Positions 7,708 through 15,588 of a DNA stretch of 64,000 nt are shown in pieces. How positions within the stretch are numbered: position 1 is the stretch's first letter; each line of letters opens with the position of its first letter. The DNA lies in NCBI RefSeq assembly GCF_000717335.1, contig NZ_JNYZ01000044.1, positions 1 through 64,000 of the forward strand. The letters run 5' to 3'. The notes beneath the pieces were generated by a model that searched no databases, was not told the DNA's origin, and saw only the letters and a program-made list of their open reading frames with translations. A program made the translations under genes and the position numbers. This DNA comes from Amycolatopsis jejuensis (GTDB lineage: Bacteria > Actinomycetota > Actinomycetes > Mycobacteriales > Pseudonocardiaceae).

Positions 7708-8319
7708 ATGGACGAGGACTGGCTGCGCCGCAAGTGGGACGAGGCCGCGCCGCGCTACGACCGGATGATCGCCTGGTTCGAGCGCTTGCTCCTGGCCGAC
7801 GGCCGCGAGTGGCTGTGCAAGCAGGCGCGGGGCGACGTGCTGGAGGTCGCCGTCGGAACGGGCCGCAACCTGCCGTGGTACCCGTCGGACGCGCGGCTCA
7901 CCGGCATCGACCTCAGCCCGGAAATGCTCGCCCTCGCCCGCCGCCGGGCCGCCGAGCTGCCTCGCGAAATCACCCTCACCGAGGCCGACGCGCAGGCACT
8001 TCCGTTTCCGGACGCGGAATTCGACACCGTGGTGTGCACGCTCGGCTTGTGCGGGGTCCCGGACGAGCGCGTGGCCATTGCGGAAATGCACCGCGTCCTG
8101 CGCCCGGGCGGGCGGCTTCTGCTGCTGGACCACGTCGTCAGCCATCGGCGGCCGATCCACTTCGGACAGCGGCTGCTGGAGAAGCTGACCGTTGCGCAGC
8201 TGGGCGACTACCTGACCCGCCGTCCGCTGCCGTTGCTCGCCGCCGCGGGGCTCGAAGTGGAGCGATCGGAACGGAGCAAGGCCGGGGTCGTGGAACGGGT
8301 GGTGGCCCGTAAGCCGTGA
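7708..8319 (+). CDS. Class I SAM-dependent methyltransferase (UbiE-like)
   Basis: The 203-residue protein shows motif I VLEVAVGTGRNLPWY, the acidic residue in LTGIDLSPEM, EADAQALPFPDAEFD and MHRVLRPGGRLLLLDH. These are the signatures of UbiE/COQ5-like methyltransferases; N-terminal KWDEAAPRYDRM is also typical. The substrate cannot be read from sequence; a lipid or quinone-like molecule is possible. The ATG at 7708 follows GGAAGGGG. Its TGA (8317-8319) abuts the convergent DUF3500 stop (complement of 8320-8322), leaving no intergenic base. Confidence 0.82.
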   Translation: MDEDWLRRKWDEAAPRYDRMIAWFERLLLADGREWLCKQARGDVLEVAVGTGRNLPWYPSDARLTGIDLSPEMLALARRRAAELPREITLTEADAQALPFPDAEFDTVVCTLGLCGVPDERVAIAEMHRVLRPGGRLLLLDHVVSHRRPIHFGQRLLEKLTVAQLGDYLTRRPLPLLAAAGLEVERSERSKAGVVERVVARKP

Positions 8320-9432
8320 TCATCCACCGTGGGCCGCGGTGCGGTGGGCGTTCAACGGGTCCGGCCCGAAGTCACCATTCGGGTTGCGCCACACGGAATG
8401 CGCGTGGTTGGCGTCGCGCTGGGTGTTGTCGTATTCGGCGAACAGGTCGGGGCCGGTCAGCCGGTAATAATGCGGCTCGCCCTTGGCGGTACTGCCTGCC
8501 CAGGCGAAGTGGACCGCGTCGAGATGGCGGTCGTCGAGGTAATGGCGACGATGGTGGTCGGCGATCGGCTGCGGGGCGCGGTCGGTGTATCCGGCGAGGA
8601 GGATCCGCAGGAACGCGCGTTGTTCGGCAGTCAGGTCGCGGGCGGAAATCCCTGGTGGCTCAGCGGTGATCGCCATGACCGCGTGGTCCCGTTCGGTGAA
8701 CTTCGCGCGCCCGGCGGCGTCCATCCGGTCGATGCGCGCCCGCAGTTCCGCGGTCGGCAGCGGACCGCGGAAGAGGTCGGCCAGGGGTATCACCCGATCT
8801 CCGGGGTGGATCTGCGACCGGTTCCCGGAAACGATGTCCGGCGCCGCGCGGTCGTGCAGCAGCGCCTGGGCCTGCGCGGACGGCGGCAGCGAGCGCATCA
8901 GGTCCCGTGCGACGTCCTCGATCCCGCCGAGCGGCCGCAACGTTCCGGCGAGCAGAGGTGACGCCGCCGGGTCCGCCCCCAGGAACGACGGCGTGGTCGC
9001 GGCGATCCGCCCGCCCCGCACCAGGACGTTGATCGACAGGTGATGCCCGCCGACCCGCCATCCCCAGTCGGGCGCGCCCGGGTCGCCGAACACCCGGATC
9101 CAGTACAGACCCGGGTCGCGGCCCCGTTCGCGGCCCCAGGTGACCTGCCATCCCTCCAGTTCGTCGAGGACGTTTTCCAGGCCGAGCACGATGCTCGCGG
9201 TGACGTAGGCGGGCCGCGTCAGCCCGGTGGCCAGCAGTTGCATCGCGAGACTTTGCTGCCGGGGCGAAAGCTCGCGCAGTGGCACGCCGCCGTGGTCGGT
9301 GGGGGTGTAGAACCATCGGCGGCGCTCGGCATCGACCGCCGGATCGCCGAGCGGCGCGAGCCGGGCCCGGACGTGCAGCTCGGGCGGCAGGGAATCGAGG
9401 AACTCGGCCGCCACCCGGGCCATGGCGTCCAT
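8320..9432 (-). CDS. DUF3500-family protein
   Basis: The 370-residue soluble protein belongs to the DUF3500 family, recognised from GLYWIRVFGDPG.PDWGWRVGGHHLSIN and the C-terminal DRHLDAVHFAWAGS followed by HYYRLTGPDLFAEYDNTQ and HAHSVWRN. No signal peptide or membrane segment is seen. Biochemical function is unknown. It is the last gene of a leftward operon after the alpha/beta hydrolase and flavin monooxygenase genes (4-base gap), so it may act on the same compound. An ATG three codons in is an equally possible start. Confidence 0.8.
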   Translation of the reverse strand: MDAMARVAAEFLDSLPPELHVRARLAPLGDPAVDAERRRWFYTPTDHGGVPLRELSPRQQSLAMQLLATGLTRPAYVTASIVLGLENVLDELEGWQVTWGRERGRDPGLYWIRVFGDPGAPDWGWRVGGHHLSINVLVRGGRIAATTPSFLGADPAASPLLAGTLRPLGGIEDVARDLMRSLPPSAQAQALLHDRAAPDIVSGNRSQIHPGDRVIPLADLFRGPLPTAELRARIDRMDAAGRAKFTERDHAVMAITAEPPGISARDLTAEQRAFLRILLAGYTDRAPQPIADHHRRHYLDDRHLDAVHFAWAGSTAKGEPHYYRLTGPDLFAEYDNTQRDANHAHSVWRNPNGDFGPDPLNAHRTAAHGG

Positions 9433-9436
9433 CCTG

Positions 9437-10501
9437 CTACTGGCCGGACAGAAACAGTGCTTCGCCCTGGGTGACGCTTTGCTGGGCGAAATCGACGGAT
9501 GGCCGCTGCCGCGATTCGTACCGGGCGAAGGCGATGCGGTGGTCTCCCTTGGCTCGTTCGAGTTCTTCGGCGAGGTAATAGGTTCCGGTGAGCGCGAGGG
9601 AAGTACCGCGGCCGGACAACAGGGCCGAGCAATGCGCAGCGTCCCCGACCAGCGCGACGCGTCCGCGATGCCAGCCGGACAGGTGGATCTGGCTCACCGA
9701 ATCGAAATAGAACGTGCCGTTGTCCTCGCGGACCGCTTGCAGCAATTCCGGTACGCGCCATGCAGTGACCCCGGCGAACGCGTCGGCGACGATCTTTTTC
9801 TGCGCCTCGACGTCGTGGTGGTCGTAGTCGATCGGCGCACCGCCGAAGATGAATCCGCCGCGGACTTTGCCGTCATAGGCCATGATTCCGGCGGAATGGC
9901 CGGGGAAACTGTACATCAGATTGTACTCACCCGGATGACAGCTCGGCGGCAGCTCGACTCCGCCGATGTAAGCGCCGAGATGCCGCAGGTAATCGCGTTC
10001 GGGCCCGAAGACGACTGCGCGGACTTTCGAATGGAGCCCGTCGGCGCCGAGGACGAGGTCGAAGCGTTCCGTGCGGCCGGAAGTGAATTGCACGTCGACC
10101 CCGTCGCCGTCGTCGGTGAGTGCTTCGACGGATTCGCCGAAGCGGATTTCCGTACCGGTTTCGGCCAGCGCCGAGGTGAGGATCTCCGAGAGGTCCTCCC
10201 GGGTGATTTCGAGGTCGTCGGGGGAGTCGTTGGCGTCGGTGAAGGGAACGTCGGCGAGGAAGCCGCCGTTTTCGTCGACGTATTTGATCCGGTCGGTGAC
10301 GTGCGCTCGCTTCTCCTCCATCCGCCCGCGGAGCCCCATTTCCCCGGCGATCACGAGTGCTTCCCCGCGGATGTCGATCGGCGTGCCGCTGGTCCGGATT
10401 TCCGGGGCGAGTTCGATCAAGGTGACCTGGTTCCCCCGGCGGCCGAGGTTGATGGCGGCGGACAATCCGGCCACTCCGGCGCCCGAGACGAGAATGTGCA
10501 T
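9437..10501 (-). CDS. FAD-dependent monooxygenase (PHBH fold)
   Basis: The 354-residue protein starts with the dinucleotide-binding motif VSGAGVAGLSAAINL. It has the DG motif VLGADGLHSKVRAVVFG near residue 160 and the FAD ribityl motif GRVALVGDAAHCSALLSGRGTSLAL near 285. This is class A flavoprotein monooxygenase (TetX/PHBH-like), which uses NAD(P)H and O2 to hydroxylate an organic substrate. The C terminus is some 30 residues shorter than in many relatives. It sits between the alpha/beta hydrolase and DUF3500 genes (3- and 4-base gaps), suggesting a small detoxification or catabolic unit under TetR control. Confidence 0.85.
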   Translation of the reverse strand: MHILVSGAGVAGLSAAINLGRRGNQVTLIELAPEIRTSGTPIDIRGEALVIAGEMGLRGRMEEKRAHVTDRIKYVDENGGFLADVPFTDANDSPDDLEITREDLSEILTSALAETGTEIRFGESVEALTDDGDGVDVQFTSGRTERFDLVLGADGLHSKVRAVVFGPERDYLRHLGAYIGGVELPPSCHPGEYNLMYSFPGHSAGIMAYDGKVRGGFIFGGAPIDYDHHDVEAQKKIVADAFAGVTAWRVPELLQAVREDNGTFYFDSVSQIHLSGWHRGRVALVGDAAHCSALLSGRGTSLALTGTYYLAEELERAKGDHRIAFARYESRQRPSVDFAQQSVTQGEALFLSGQ

Positions 10502-10504
10502 GGC

Positions 10505-11293
10505 TCAGTCTTCCTTTTCGATCGGGTGGGCGAGGACGAATTCCCGCAGCAGGGTGGCGACGGAATTCTTGCCTTCCAGGGTGATGCCGTGCCGCAGTTC
10601 CGGGAGTACGACGAGTTGTGCTCCCGGAATACCGGATGCGATCTCGCGGCCCATGGACGGTGCGGCAAGCTGGTCGTCTTCGCCGTAAATGAGCATGGTC
10701 GGGGCAGTGATGGCGGACAGCTGATCGGCAACATCATAGGTGCGGATGGCAGCGGTCCGGCGCGCATCCGCTTCGGCCGCACGATGGAACAAGACTGCCC
10801 GGGCTTCGGCCACCAATTCTGCAGATTCCTGTCCCTTTTCCGACAAGAGAAGCCCGAGCATCTGCCGCGTCCGTTCTTCAGGAGGCAGCGCCAGTACCCG
10901 GCGAGCGTCATTACCCGGCGTGGATGCGGCGTGTGGAAAAGTCGCCCCGACGGTCAGCGTCCGGACGACCTCGGGCACGGTGACGGCGAGCTGGAGCGCA
11001 ATCGCGCCGCCGTAAGACGCGCCGAAAACATGGGCCTTTTCGTAGCCCAGCCCGGTGATGAGGGCGGCGCAGTCGCGCGCGAGGTCAGCCAGGTCGTACG
11101 CCGCCGCGGCGTTACGGGACTCGCCGGTGTCGCGCTGGTCGTAAGCGATCGCGCGGATTCCGGCGCCGAGCAGGGGGCGGACGGTGTCGTACTGCGCGTG
11201 ACTGCTTTCGCCGCCGTGGATGAGGACGACCGGCTCGCCCGAACCCGAAGCCACGTACGCGATCTCGACGCCGTTCGCGGGCATCCGCTCCAT
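10505..11293 (-). CDS. Alpha/beta hydrolase
   Basis: The 262-residue protein has the oxyanion region VVLIHGG, the nucleophile elbow GASYGG (S93), the acid candidate in YGEDDQLAAP and the histidine in LRHGITLE: a complete Ser-Asp-His triad. Closest in look to esterase or lactonase-type proteins such as 3-oxoadipate enol-lactonase relatives; the substrate is unknown. The ATG at 11291-11293 is chosen because GGAGGT (complement of 11298-11303) precedes it; a TTG at 11311 would fall inside the operator palindrome. First gene of the operon with the monooxygenase and DUF3500. Confidence 0.85.
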   Translation of the reverse strand: MERMPANGVEIAYVASGSGEPVVLIHGGESSHAQYDTVRPLLGAGIRAIAYDQRDTGESRNAAAAYDLADLARDCAALITGLGYEKAHVFGASYGGAIALQLAVTVPEVVRTLTVGATFPHAASTPGNDARRVLALPPEERTRQMLGLLLSEKGQESAELVAEARAVLFHRAAEADARRTAAIRTYDVADQLSAITAPTMLIYGEDDQLAAPSMGREIASGIPGAQLVVLPELRHGITLEGKNSVATLLREFVLAHPIEKED

Positions 11294-11306
11294 CCGGACC
11301 TCCAAT

Positions 11307-11323
11307 AGCAACTTTTAGTTGCT
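11307..11323. promoter_or_regulatory. Perfect inverted repeat, TetR operator candidate
   Basis: AGCAACT (11307-11313), TTT and AGTTGCT (11317-11323) form a perfect palindrome between the hydrolase operon start (11293, leftward) and the TetR gene (11401, rightward). It lies directly upstream of the hydrolase ribosome site, so binding would block that transcript. A TAGACT -10-like hexamer for the TetR direction follows at 11325-11330. Assignment to the adjacent TetR is inferred. Confidence 0.7.
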
Positions 11324-11400
11324 TTAGACTAGCTCCGCGACGGCCGGTCAGGCAACCGCCTCTACGATGTGGAGCCCATCGAGTGACCCGAGGACGACTC

Positions 11401-11985
11401 ATGACCGACTCCGCGACCACCCGCCGCCCCGGCGGGCGCAACGCGCTCGTCCGCGCCCGGATCCTGGCCGCGACGGTGGACCTCGTCGCGCGCGACGGCC
11501 TGAGCGGCCTGCGGTACGAGGACATCGCCGAGCAGGCCGGCGTGAACAAGACGAGCGTGTACCGGAACTGGCCGGATCGCGAGGAGCTGGTGCACGAGGC
11601 ACTGCGGAGCCACGTCGAGCAGACGCTGCCACTGGCCGACACCGGCGACCTGCGCCGCGACCTCGCCGACTTCATGGTCGCGCATTCGGAGAGCCTCACC
11701 AGCCCCGCCGGGTACGCGAGCCTGCAGGCCGCCCGTCAGGCCGGACGGGACTCCGAGCTCGGCCGTTTCCTCGACCTGTACCTCGACCTGCGCCGGGACC
11801 ACTTCCGCGAGCGCGTCGACCGGGCCGTCGCCAAGGGCGAGATCCCGCCCGTCGACATCGACCTGCTGTTCCGGCTCATCGGCGGCCCGACCCACTTCCA
11901 GGTCAACTGGAACCGCGGCCCGCTGACCCGGGCGCAAGCCGAAGAGCTGGTGGACGTCGTGCTGGCCGGGCTGCGAGCGGTGTAA
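11401..11985 (+). CDS. TetR-family repressor
   Basis: The 194-residue protein has an N-terminal TetR DNA-binding domain: ARILAATVDLVARDGLSGLRYEDIAEQAGVNKTSVYRNW with a helix-turn-helix at about residues 37-56. The ligand domain ends LVDVVLAGLRAV. The ATG at 11401 is preceded by GAGGA; a GTG at 11383 would add six residues. It is transcribed divergently from the hydrolase/monooxygenase/DUF3500 operon with a perfect palindrome between them, so it probably represses that operon until a substrate binds. Its TAA lies inside the next operator-like palindrome. Confidence 0.88.
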   Translation: MTDSATTRRPGGRNALVRARILAATVDLVARDGLSGLRYEDIAEQAGVNKTSVYRNWPDREELVHEALRSHVEQTLPLADTGDLRRDLADFMVAHSESLTSPAGYASLQAARQAGRDSELGRFLDLYLDLRRDHFRERVDRAVAKGEIPPVDIDLLFRLIGGPTHFQVNWNRGPLTRAQAEELVDVVLAGLRAV

Positions 11986-11996
11986 CACGTGCTACA
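11981..11996. promoter_or_regulatory. Near-perfect palindrome at a leaderless start
   Basis: The 16 bases TGTAACACGTGCTACA are symmetric about CACGTG except for one base pair per arm. They start within the TetR stop codon and end 9 bases before the GTG of the ChrB-like gene. TACATT (11993-11998) could be the -10 box of a leaderless transcript starting at or near 12006, in which case the palindrome overlaps that promoter. Autoregulation by the ChrB-like protein or control by the upstream TetR are both possible. Confidence 0.55.
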
Positions 11997-12005
11997 TTCA
12001 CCCCT

Positions 12006-12533
12006 GTGACCGAACGATGGCTGGTGCTCGTGGTGCGGGTACCGGCAGAGCCGTCGCGGCACCGGGTCGCGGTGTGGCGGGAGCTGCGCCGCGCCGGGGC
12101 ATTGTCGCTGGGCCAGGGCGCGTGGGCAGTGCCCGACGTACCTGGGTTTGCCGCGGGCGTCGCAAAGGCCGTTTCACTGGCCGAGCGAGGAGGTGGCGAG
12201 GTGGTCGTGCTCGACGCAGCCGAACGCGACGGCACCCGGCTGGTGGAGTGGTTCACCGCCGACCGCGAGGAAGAATGGACGGAATTCCTTGCCGACTGCG
12301 GGAAATTCGACGCGGAGATCGACAAGGAAGTCCGCCACCGCAAGTTCACCATGGCCGAGCTGGAGGAGGAAGAGCAAAGCCTCGAACGCCTCCGGCGCTG
12401 GCACCGGGATCTGAAGGCGCGGGACGTTTTTGGCGCCCCCTCGGCACCCGAGGCAGACCGGCAGCTGCAGCACTGCACCGACCGGCTCGCGGGGTTCACC
12501 GAGCAGGTTTTCGATGCACTGCACCAGATGTGA
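12006..12533 (+). CDS. ChrB N-terminal-domain-like protein
   Basis: The 175-residue protein reads RWLVLVVRVPAEPSRHRVAVWRELRRAGALSLGQGAWAVPD at its start, the pattern of the ChrB N-terminal domain found in chromate-resistance regulators and related PaaX-like proteins. The middle is acidic and helical (about residues 115-140). No C-terminal ChrB enzymatic domain is present, so it is a single-domain version. The GTG at 12006 appears leaderless. Its TGA overlaps the ATG of the MFS transporter gene (TGATG), so the pair is co-translated, suggesting regulation or sensing for that exporter. No ChrA is present. Confidence 0.65.
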   Translation: MTERWLVLVVRVPAEPSRHRVAVWRELRRAGALSLGQGAWAVPDVPGFAAGVAKAVSLAERGGGEVVVLDAAERDGTRLVEWFTADREEEWTEFLADCGKFDAEIDKEVRHRKFTMAELEEEEQSLERLRRWHRDLKARDVFGAPSAPEADRQLQHCTDRLAGFTEQVFDALHQM

Positions 12534-13663
12534 TGAGTGAGCTGCGGCCGCTGTACGCCGCCGGTTTCGTCACCGCATTCGGTGCGCACAGCATCGCCGC
12601 CAGCCTCGGCGGGTACAGCCACGCTTCGCTGCTCACTCTCGGCTTGCTGCTGGCCTTGTACGACGGCGCCGAGGTAGTCCTCGAACCGGTCTTCGGCTCA
12701 CTGGCCGACCGGATCGGCCCGCGACCGGTCCTGCTGGGCGGGCTGGTGGCGTTCGCCGTGGCATCGGGCGCTTTCGTCGTCGCCGGTGACCCCACGGCAG
12801 TCGGCTTGGCGCGATTCGGACAGGGTGCAGCTGCGGCAGCGTTCTCCCCGGCGGCAGGTGCCCTCGTCGCGCGGCTCTCGCCGACCAAGCGGCAGGGGCG
12901 CGCTTTCGGCGGGTACGGCGCGTGGAAGAGCGTCGGCTACACGTTGGGCCCGCTGCTCGGCGGTGTCCTGATCGCGCTGGGTGGGTTCCCGCTGCTGTTC
13001 GGGACCCTTGCGGTGCTGGCCATTCTGGTCGCCGGGTGGGCTGCGCTGGCCGTACCCGCGCCGGCGCCGCTGCCGCGGTCCCGCCAGACCGTCCTCGGCC
13101 TGGTCCGCCGCCTGTCCGAGCCCGGTTTCCTGCGCCCGACCGCGGTACTGGCCGCGACGACCGCGGCACTGGCCGTCGGCGTCGGCTTCCTGCCGGTGAC
13201 CGGCGCGGCAAACGGACTGGGTCCCATCGCAACCGGCGCGGCGGTGTCGGTGCTCGCCTTGAGCTCGGCGCTGGTCCAGCCGTACGCCGGAAGGCTCCGG
13301 GACGCCGGTCGCCTCTCCGACGGCCCCGGCATGGCCGCCGGTCTGACGCTGGCTGCGGCAGGCCTGGCACTGGGCGCGTTCATCCCCGGCCTCGCCGGAA
13401 TCCTTGCCGCAGCAGTGACCATCGGAGCCGGAGTCGGTCTCGCGACGCCGCTGGGGTTCGCGCATCTGGCCGGCTGGACGCCACCGGAACGGCTCGGACA
13501 GACCATGGGAGCCGCCGAGGTAGGCCGCGAACTGGGCGATGCGGGGGGTCCGCTGCTGGTGGGTGCGCTGGCCACAGCGGCCACGTTGGGTGCCGGGCTT
13601 GCCGGGCTTGCGGTGGTGCTGGTGGTCGTCGGTTTGGCGGTTTTCCGCTCGCGGGCTGCGTGA
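12533..13663 (+). CDS. MFS transporter
   Basis: The 376-residue protein has about 11-12 hydrophobic segments. The loop after the second segment reads GSLADRIGPRPVLLGG, the GxxxDRxGRR-like A motif of major facilitator transporters; LARFGQGAAAAAFSPAAGALVARL and YGAWKSVGYTLGPLLGG follow. It is probably a proton-driven drug or metabolite exporter; the substrate is not predictable. It starts with ATG overlapping the ChrB-like stop and stands alone after it; a chromate role would be speculation because ChrA is a different family. Confidence 0.82.
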   Translation: MSELRPLYAAGFVTAFGAHSIAASLGGYSHASLLTLGLLLALYDGAEVVLEPVFGSLADRIGPRPVLLGGLVAFAVASGAFVVAGDPTAVGLARFGQGAAAAAFSPAAGALVARLSPTKRQGRAFGGYGAWKSVGYTLGPLLGGVLIALGGFPLLFGTLAVLAILVAGWAALAVPAPAPLPRSRQTVLGLVRRLSEPGFLRPTAVLAATTAALAVGVGFLPVTGAANGLGPIATGAAVSVLALSSALVQPYAGRLRDAGRLSDGPGMAAGLTLAAAGLALGAFIPGLAGILAAAVTIGAGVGLATPLGFAHLAGWTPPERLGQTMGAAEVGRELGDAGGPLLVGALATAATLGAGLAGLAVVLVVVGLAVFRSRAA

Positions 13664-13687
13664 GCCAGGGGCAGGTCCGGGGCGAAG

Positions 13688-13705
13688 ATGGATGTTCGTT
13701 TCCAT
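13688..13705. promoter_or_regulatory. Inverted repeat upstream of iclR-type gene
   Basis: ATGGA (13688-13692), 8 bases and TCCAT (13701-13705) form a perfect 5-base inverted repeat in the 61-base gap before the GTG at 13725. The layout resembles IclR-family sites (GGA-N-TCC), and the GTG has no Shine-Dalgarno, so a leaderless transcript with an autoregulatory site is plausible. Confidence 0.4.
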
Positions 13706-13724
13706 TTCTTGCTAAGCTGGCCTA

Positions 13725-14558
13725 GTGGATCATCAAGTCAAGAGCACCGCCGGGGCCGGGCAGGCGGGGGTGCGGGGCGGGCAGATGCTCAGTCTTCAGC
13801 GCGCGTTCCAGCTGCTGGAGGCGCTCACCGAAGCGCCGGCCGGGCGGAATCCGGCCGAGCTGGCCGTGGCGTGCGGGATTTCGTCCACCGCAGTGCACCG
13901 GCTCGTGCGGACGCTCGCCGGGGAGGGCTACCTGCGCGTCGAGCCCGATGCGCGCGTCGTGCTCGGGCCCCGGCTCATCCACCTCGGCGCCACGGCGAGC
14001 CTGCTGCTCGGCGCGTGGGCGAAGCCGCATCTCGAGCGGCTCGTGCGGCGGACCGGCGAAACCGCGAGCGTCGCCGTGCTCGACGCGGACGAGGTCGTCT
14101 ACCTCGGGCAGGTCCGGTCGGGGCACCGGCTCGGCACGTTCGGCGAGGTCGGCAGGCGGGTCGAGCCGCATTGCGTCGCCACCGGCAAGGCGCTGCTCGC
14201 CCAGCTGCCGGACCAGCGGGTGCGGGAATCGTTGCGGCGCACCGGAATGGCCGCGCTCACCGAACGCACGATCACCGGCGAGGACGCGTTCGTCGAGCAC
14301 CTCGCGATGGTCCGCCGCCAGGGGTACGCCCTCGACGACGGCGAGCACGCGGTCGGGATCCGCTGCCTCGCGGTGCCTGTCCCGGACGCGCCACGCAACA
14401 TGGCGATCGGCGTGTCGGCACCGGAAAGCCGGATGAGCCTCGTCGACGCGGTGGGGTTCGTGCCCGCGCTCACCGAGGTCGCGGCGGAACTGTCGGCGTC
14501 GCTGGCGCAGGAACGGCTCGACAACGGCCTCCGCCGGGTTTCCGCCATCACCGGCTAG
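13725..14558 (+). CDS. IclR-family transcriptional regulator
   Basis: The 277-residue protein has an IclR winged helix (about residues 22-85: LSLQRAFQLLEAL, CGISSTAVHRLVRTLAGEGYL). The C-terminal effector domain includes TGETASVAVLDADEVVYLGQV, CVATGKALLAQLP and the IclR signature GVSAPESRMSL near the end. The GTG start lacks a ribosome site. It stands alone, convergent with the next IclR gene (43-base gap). Its target is not evident; the preceding MFS gene is on the same strand. Confidence 0.88.
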   Translation: MDHQVKSTAGAGQAGVRGGQMLSLQRAFQLLEALTEAPAGRNPAELAVACGISSTAVHRLVRTLAGEGYLRVEPDARVVLGPRLIHLGATASLLLGAWAKPHLERLVRRTGETASVAVLDADEVVYLGQVRSGHRLGTFGEVGRRVEPHCVATGKALLAQLPDQRVRESLRRTGMAALTERTITGEDAFVEHLAMVRRQGYALDDGEHAVGIRCLAVPVPDAPRNMAIGVSAPESRMSLVDAVGFVPALTEVAAELSASLAQERLDNGLRRVSAITG

Positions 14559-14601
14559 GTCCGCCGCCGTACGGGAGCCAGGCCTGACGCCGCCAACAGC
14601 G

Positions 14602-15378
14602 TCACCCAGCCCGCCCCGGCCCGGCAGCCAGCTCCGCCGCCACCGAGCGCATCAACGGGATGTGCCGCGTGACGTCCACCAGTGACATCCGGCTCTCCGG
14701 GCCCGACACGGTCACCGCCATCGGACGGTCCAGGTCCACGGCCACCGCGAACGCCCGGACCCCGATCTCCTGTTCGCCGTCCTCCACCGCAAAACCCTGT
14801 GCGCGCACCGAAGCCAGGTGGGCCAGCACCGCCGCCGGATCGGCGAGCGTGCGGGCGGTCATCGGCTCCGGGGGGTGGCGGTCGAACAGCGAAGCCACCT
14901 CCATATCGGACAGCAGGGACAGCAGCGCCTTGCCCGCCGCGGTGCAGTGGGCCGGTACCCGGCGGCCCAGTTCGGTCAGCATGCGCAGCGTGTGCGGCGA
15001 CGGGACCTGCGCCAGGTAGACGATTTCCGCCCCGTCGAGGACTGCCAGGCTCGCCGTCTCGCCGGTCTCGCGGACCAGCCGGTCCAGCGCCGGACGCGCC
15101 CACGAGCCGAGCAGCCGTCCGGCGGAGCCGCCCAGGTGGATCAGCTCCGGGCCCAGCGTGTACTGCCGGGTCGCCGGCTCCTGCCGGACGTACCCGAACT
15201 GCGCCAGCGTCTGCAGCATCCGGTGGATCGTCGCCGTCGGTACGCCGGACTCCGTGGCCAGCTGCGACAACCCCAGCTCCCCACCGGCCGCCGTCATGTG
15301 CTCGAGCAGCTGGAACGCCGTGAGGACCGACTGGACCCGGTCGCCATCGTGCTCGGCTTCCGCTCGTACCCGTGCCAT
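14602..15378 (-). CDS. IclR-family regulator of the adjacent uptake operon
   Basis: The 258-residue protein has an IclR winged helix (VQSVLTAFQLLEHM, SGVPTATIHRMLQTLAQFGYV) and an effector domain with ETASLAVLDGAEIVYLAQV, CTAAGKALLSLLS and TVSGPESRMSL. It is transcribed divergently from the 11-gene transporter/peptidase operon starting at 15589. The 210-base gap holds two sites sharing GATTTCCAAAA. The most direct reading is a local regulator of itself and of that operon, with a substrate breakdown product as ligand (inference). Confidence 0.9.
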   Translation of the reverse strand: MARVRAEAEHDGDRVQSVLTAFQLLEHMTAAGGELGLSQLATESGVPTATIHRMLQTLAQFGYVRQEPATRQYTLGPELIHLGGSAGRLLGSWARPALDRLVRETGETASLAVLDGAEIVYLAQVPSPHTLRMLTELGRRVPAHCTAAGKALLSLLSDMEVASLFDRHPPEPMTARTLADPAAVLAHLASVRAQGFAVEDGEQEIGVRAFAVAVDLDRPMAVTVSGPESRMSLVDVTRHIPLMRSVAAELAAGPGRAG

Positions 15379-15421
15379 CGCCCGCCTCCACTACCGTTCC
15401 GGTCGCGCCGGAGTGTACCCG

Positions 15422-15451
15422 GTTCCGGGAACAGATTTCCAAAACAGCCGA
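15422..15451. promoter_or_regulatory. IclR site A upstream of the regulator gene
   Basis: GATTTCCAAAA at 15434-15444 followed by CAGCCGA repeats, with a degraded right arm, the sequence of site B (15556-15574). Just before it GTTCC-G-GGAAC (15422-15432) forms a short inverted repeat. The position, 44-73 bases upstream of the leftward IclR start at 15378, fits autoregulation. Confidence 0.5.
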
Positions 15452-15510
15452 AAACCCAGCGCCGAGGCCGGTTCGCGGCCGAAAACCACGCAGAACCACG
15501 CCGCATCCGG

Positions 15511-15574
15511 TTGACGTAGCTCACATTCGATGCCTAGTCTCCCCGCTATGTGGATTCGGATTTCCAAAATCCGA
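15511..15574 (+). promoter_or_regulatory. Promoter and IclR site B of the uptake operon
   Basis: TTGACG (15511-15516) and TAGTCT (15535-15540), 18 bases apart, form a good sigma-70-like promoter reading toward the substrate-binding protein gene. Directly downstream TCGGATTT (15556-15563), CCA and AAATCCGA (15567-15574) make a perfect 8-base inverted repeat, which would lie about 10-28 bases after the expected start of transcription. A repressor bound there would block the transcript; the shared core with site A points to the adjacent IclR protein. Confidence 0.65.
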
Positions 15575-15588
15575 TCGAAGGAGACATC

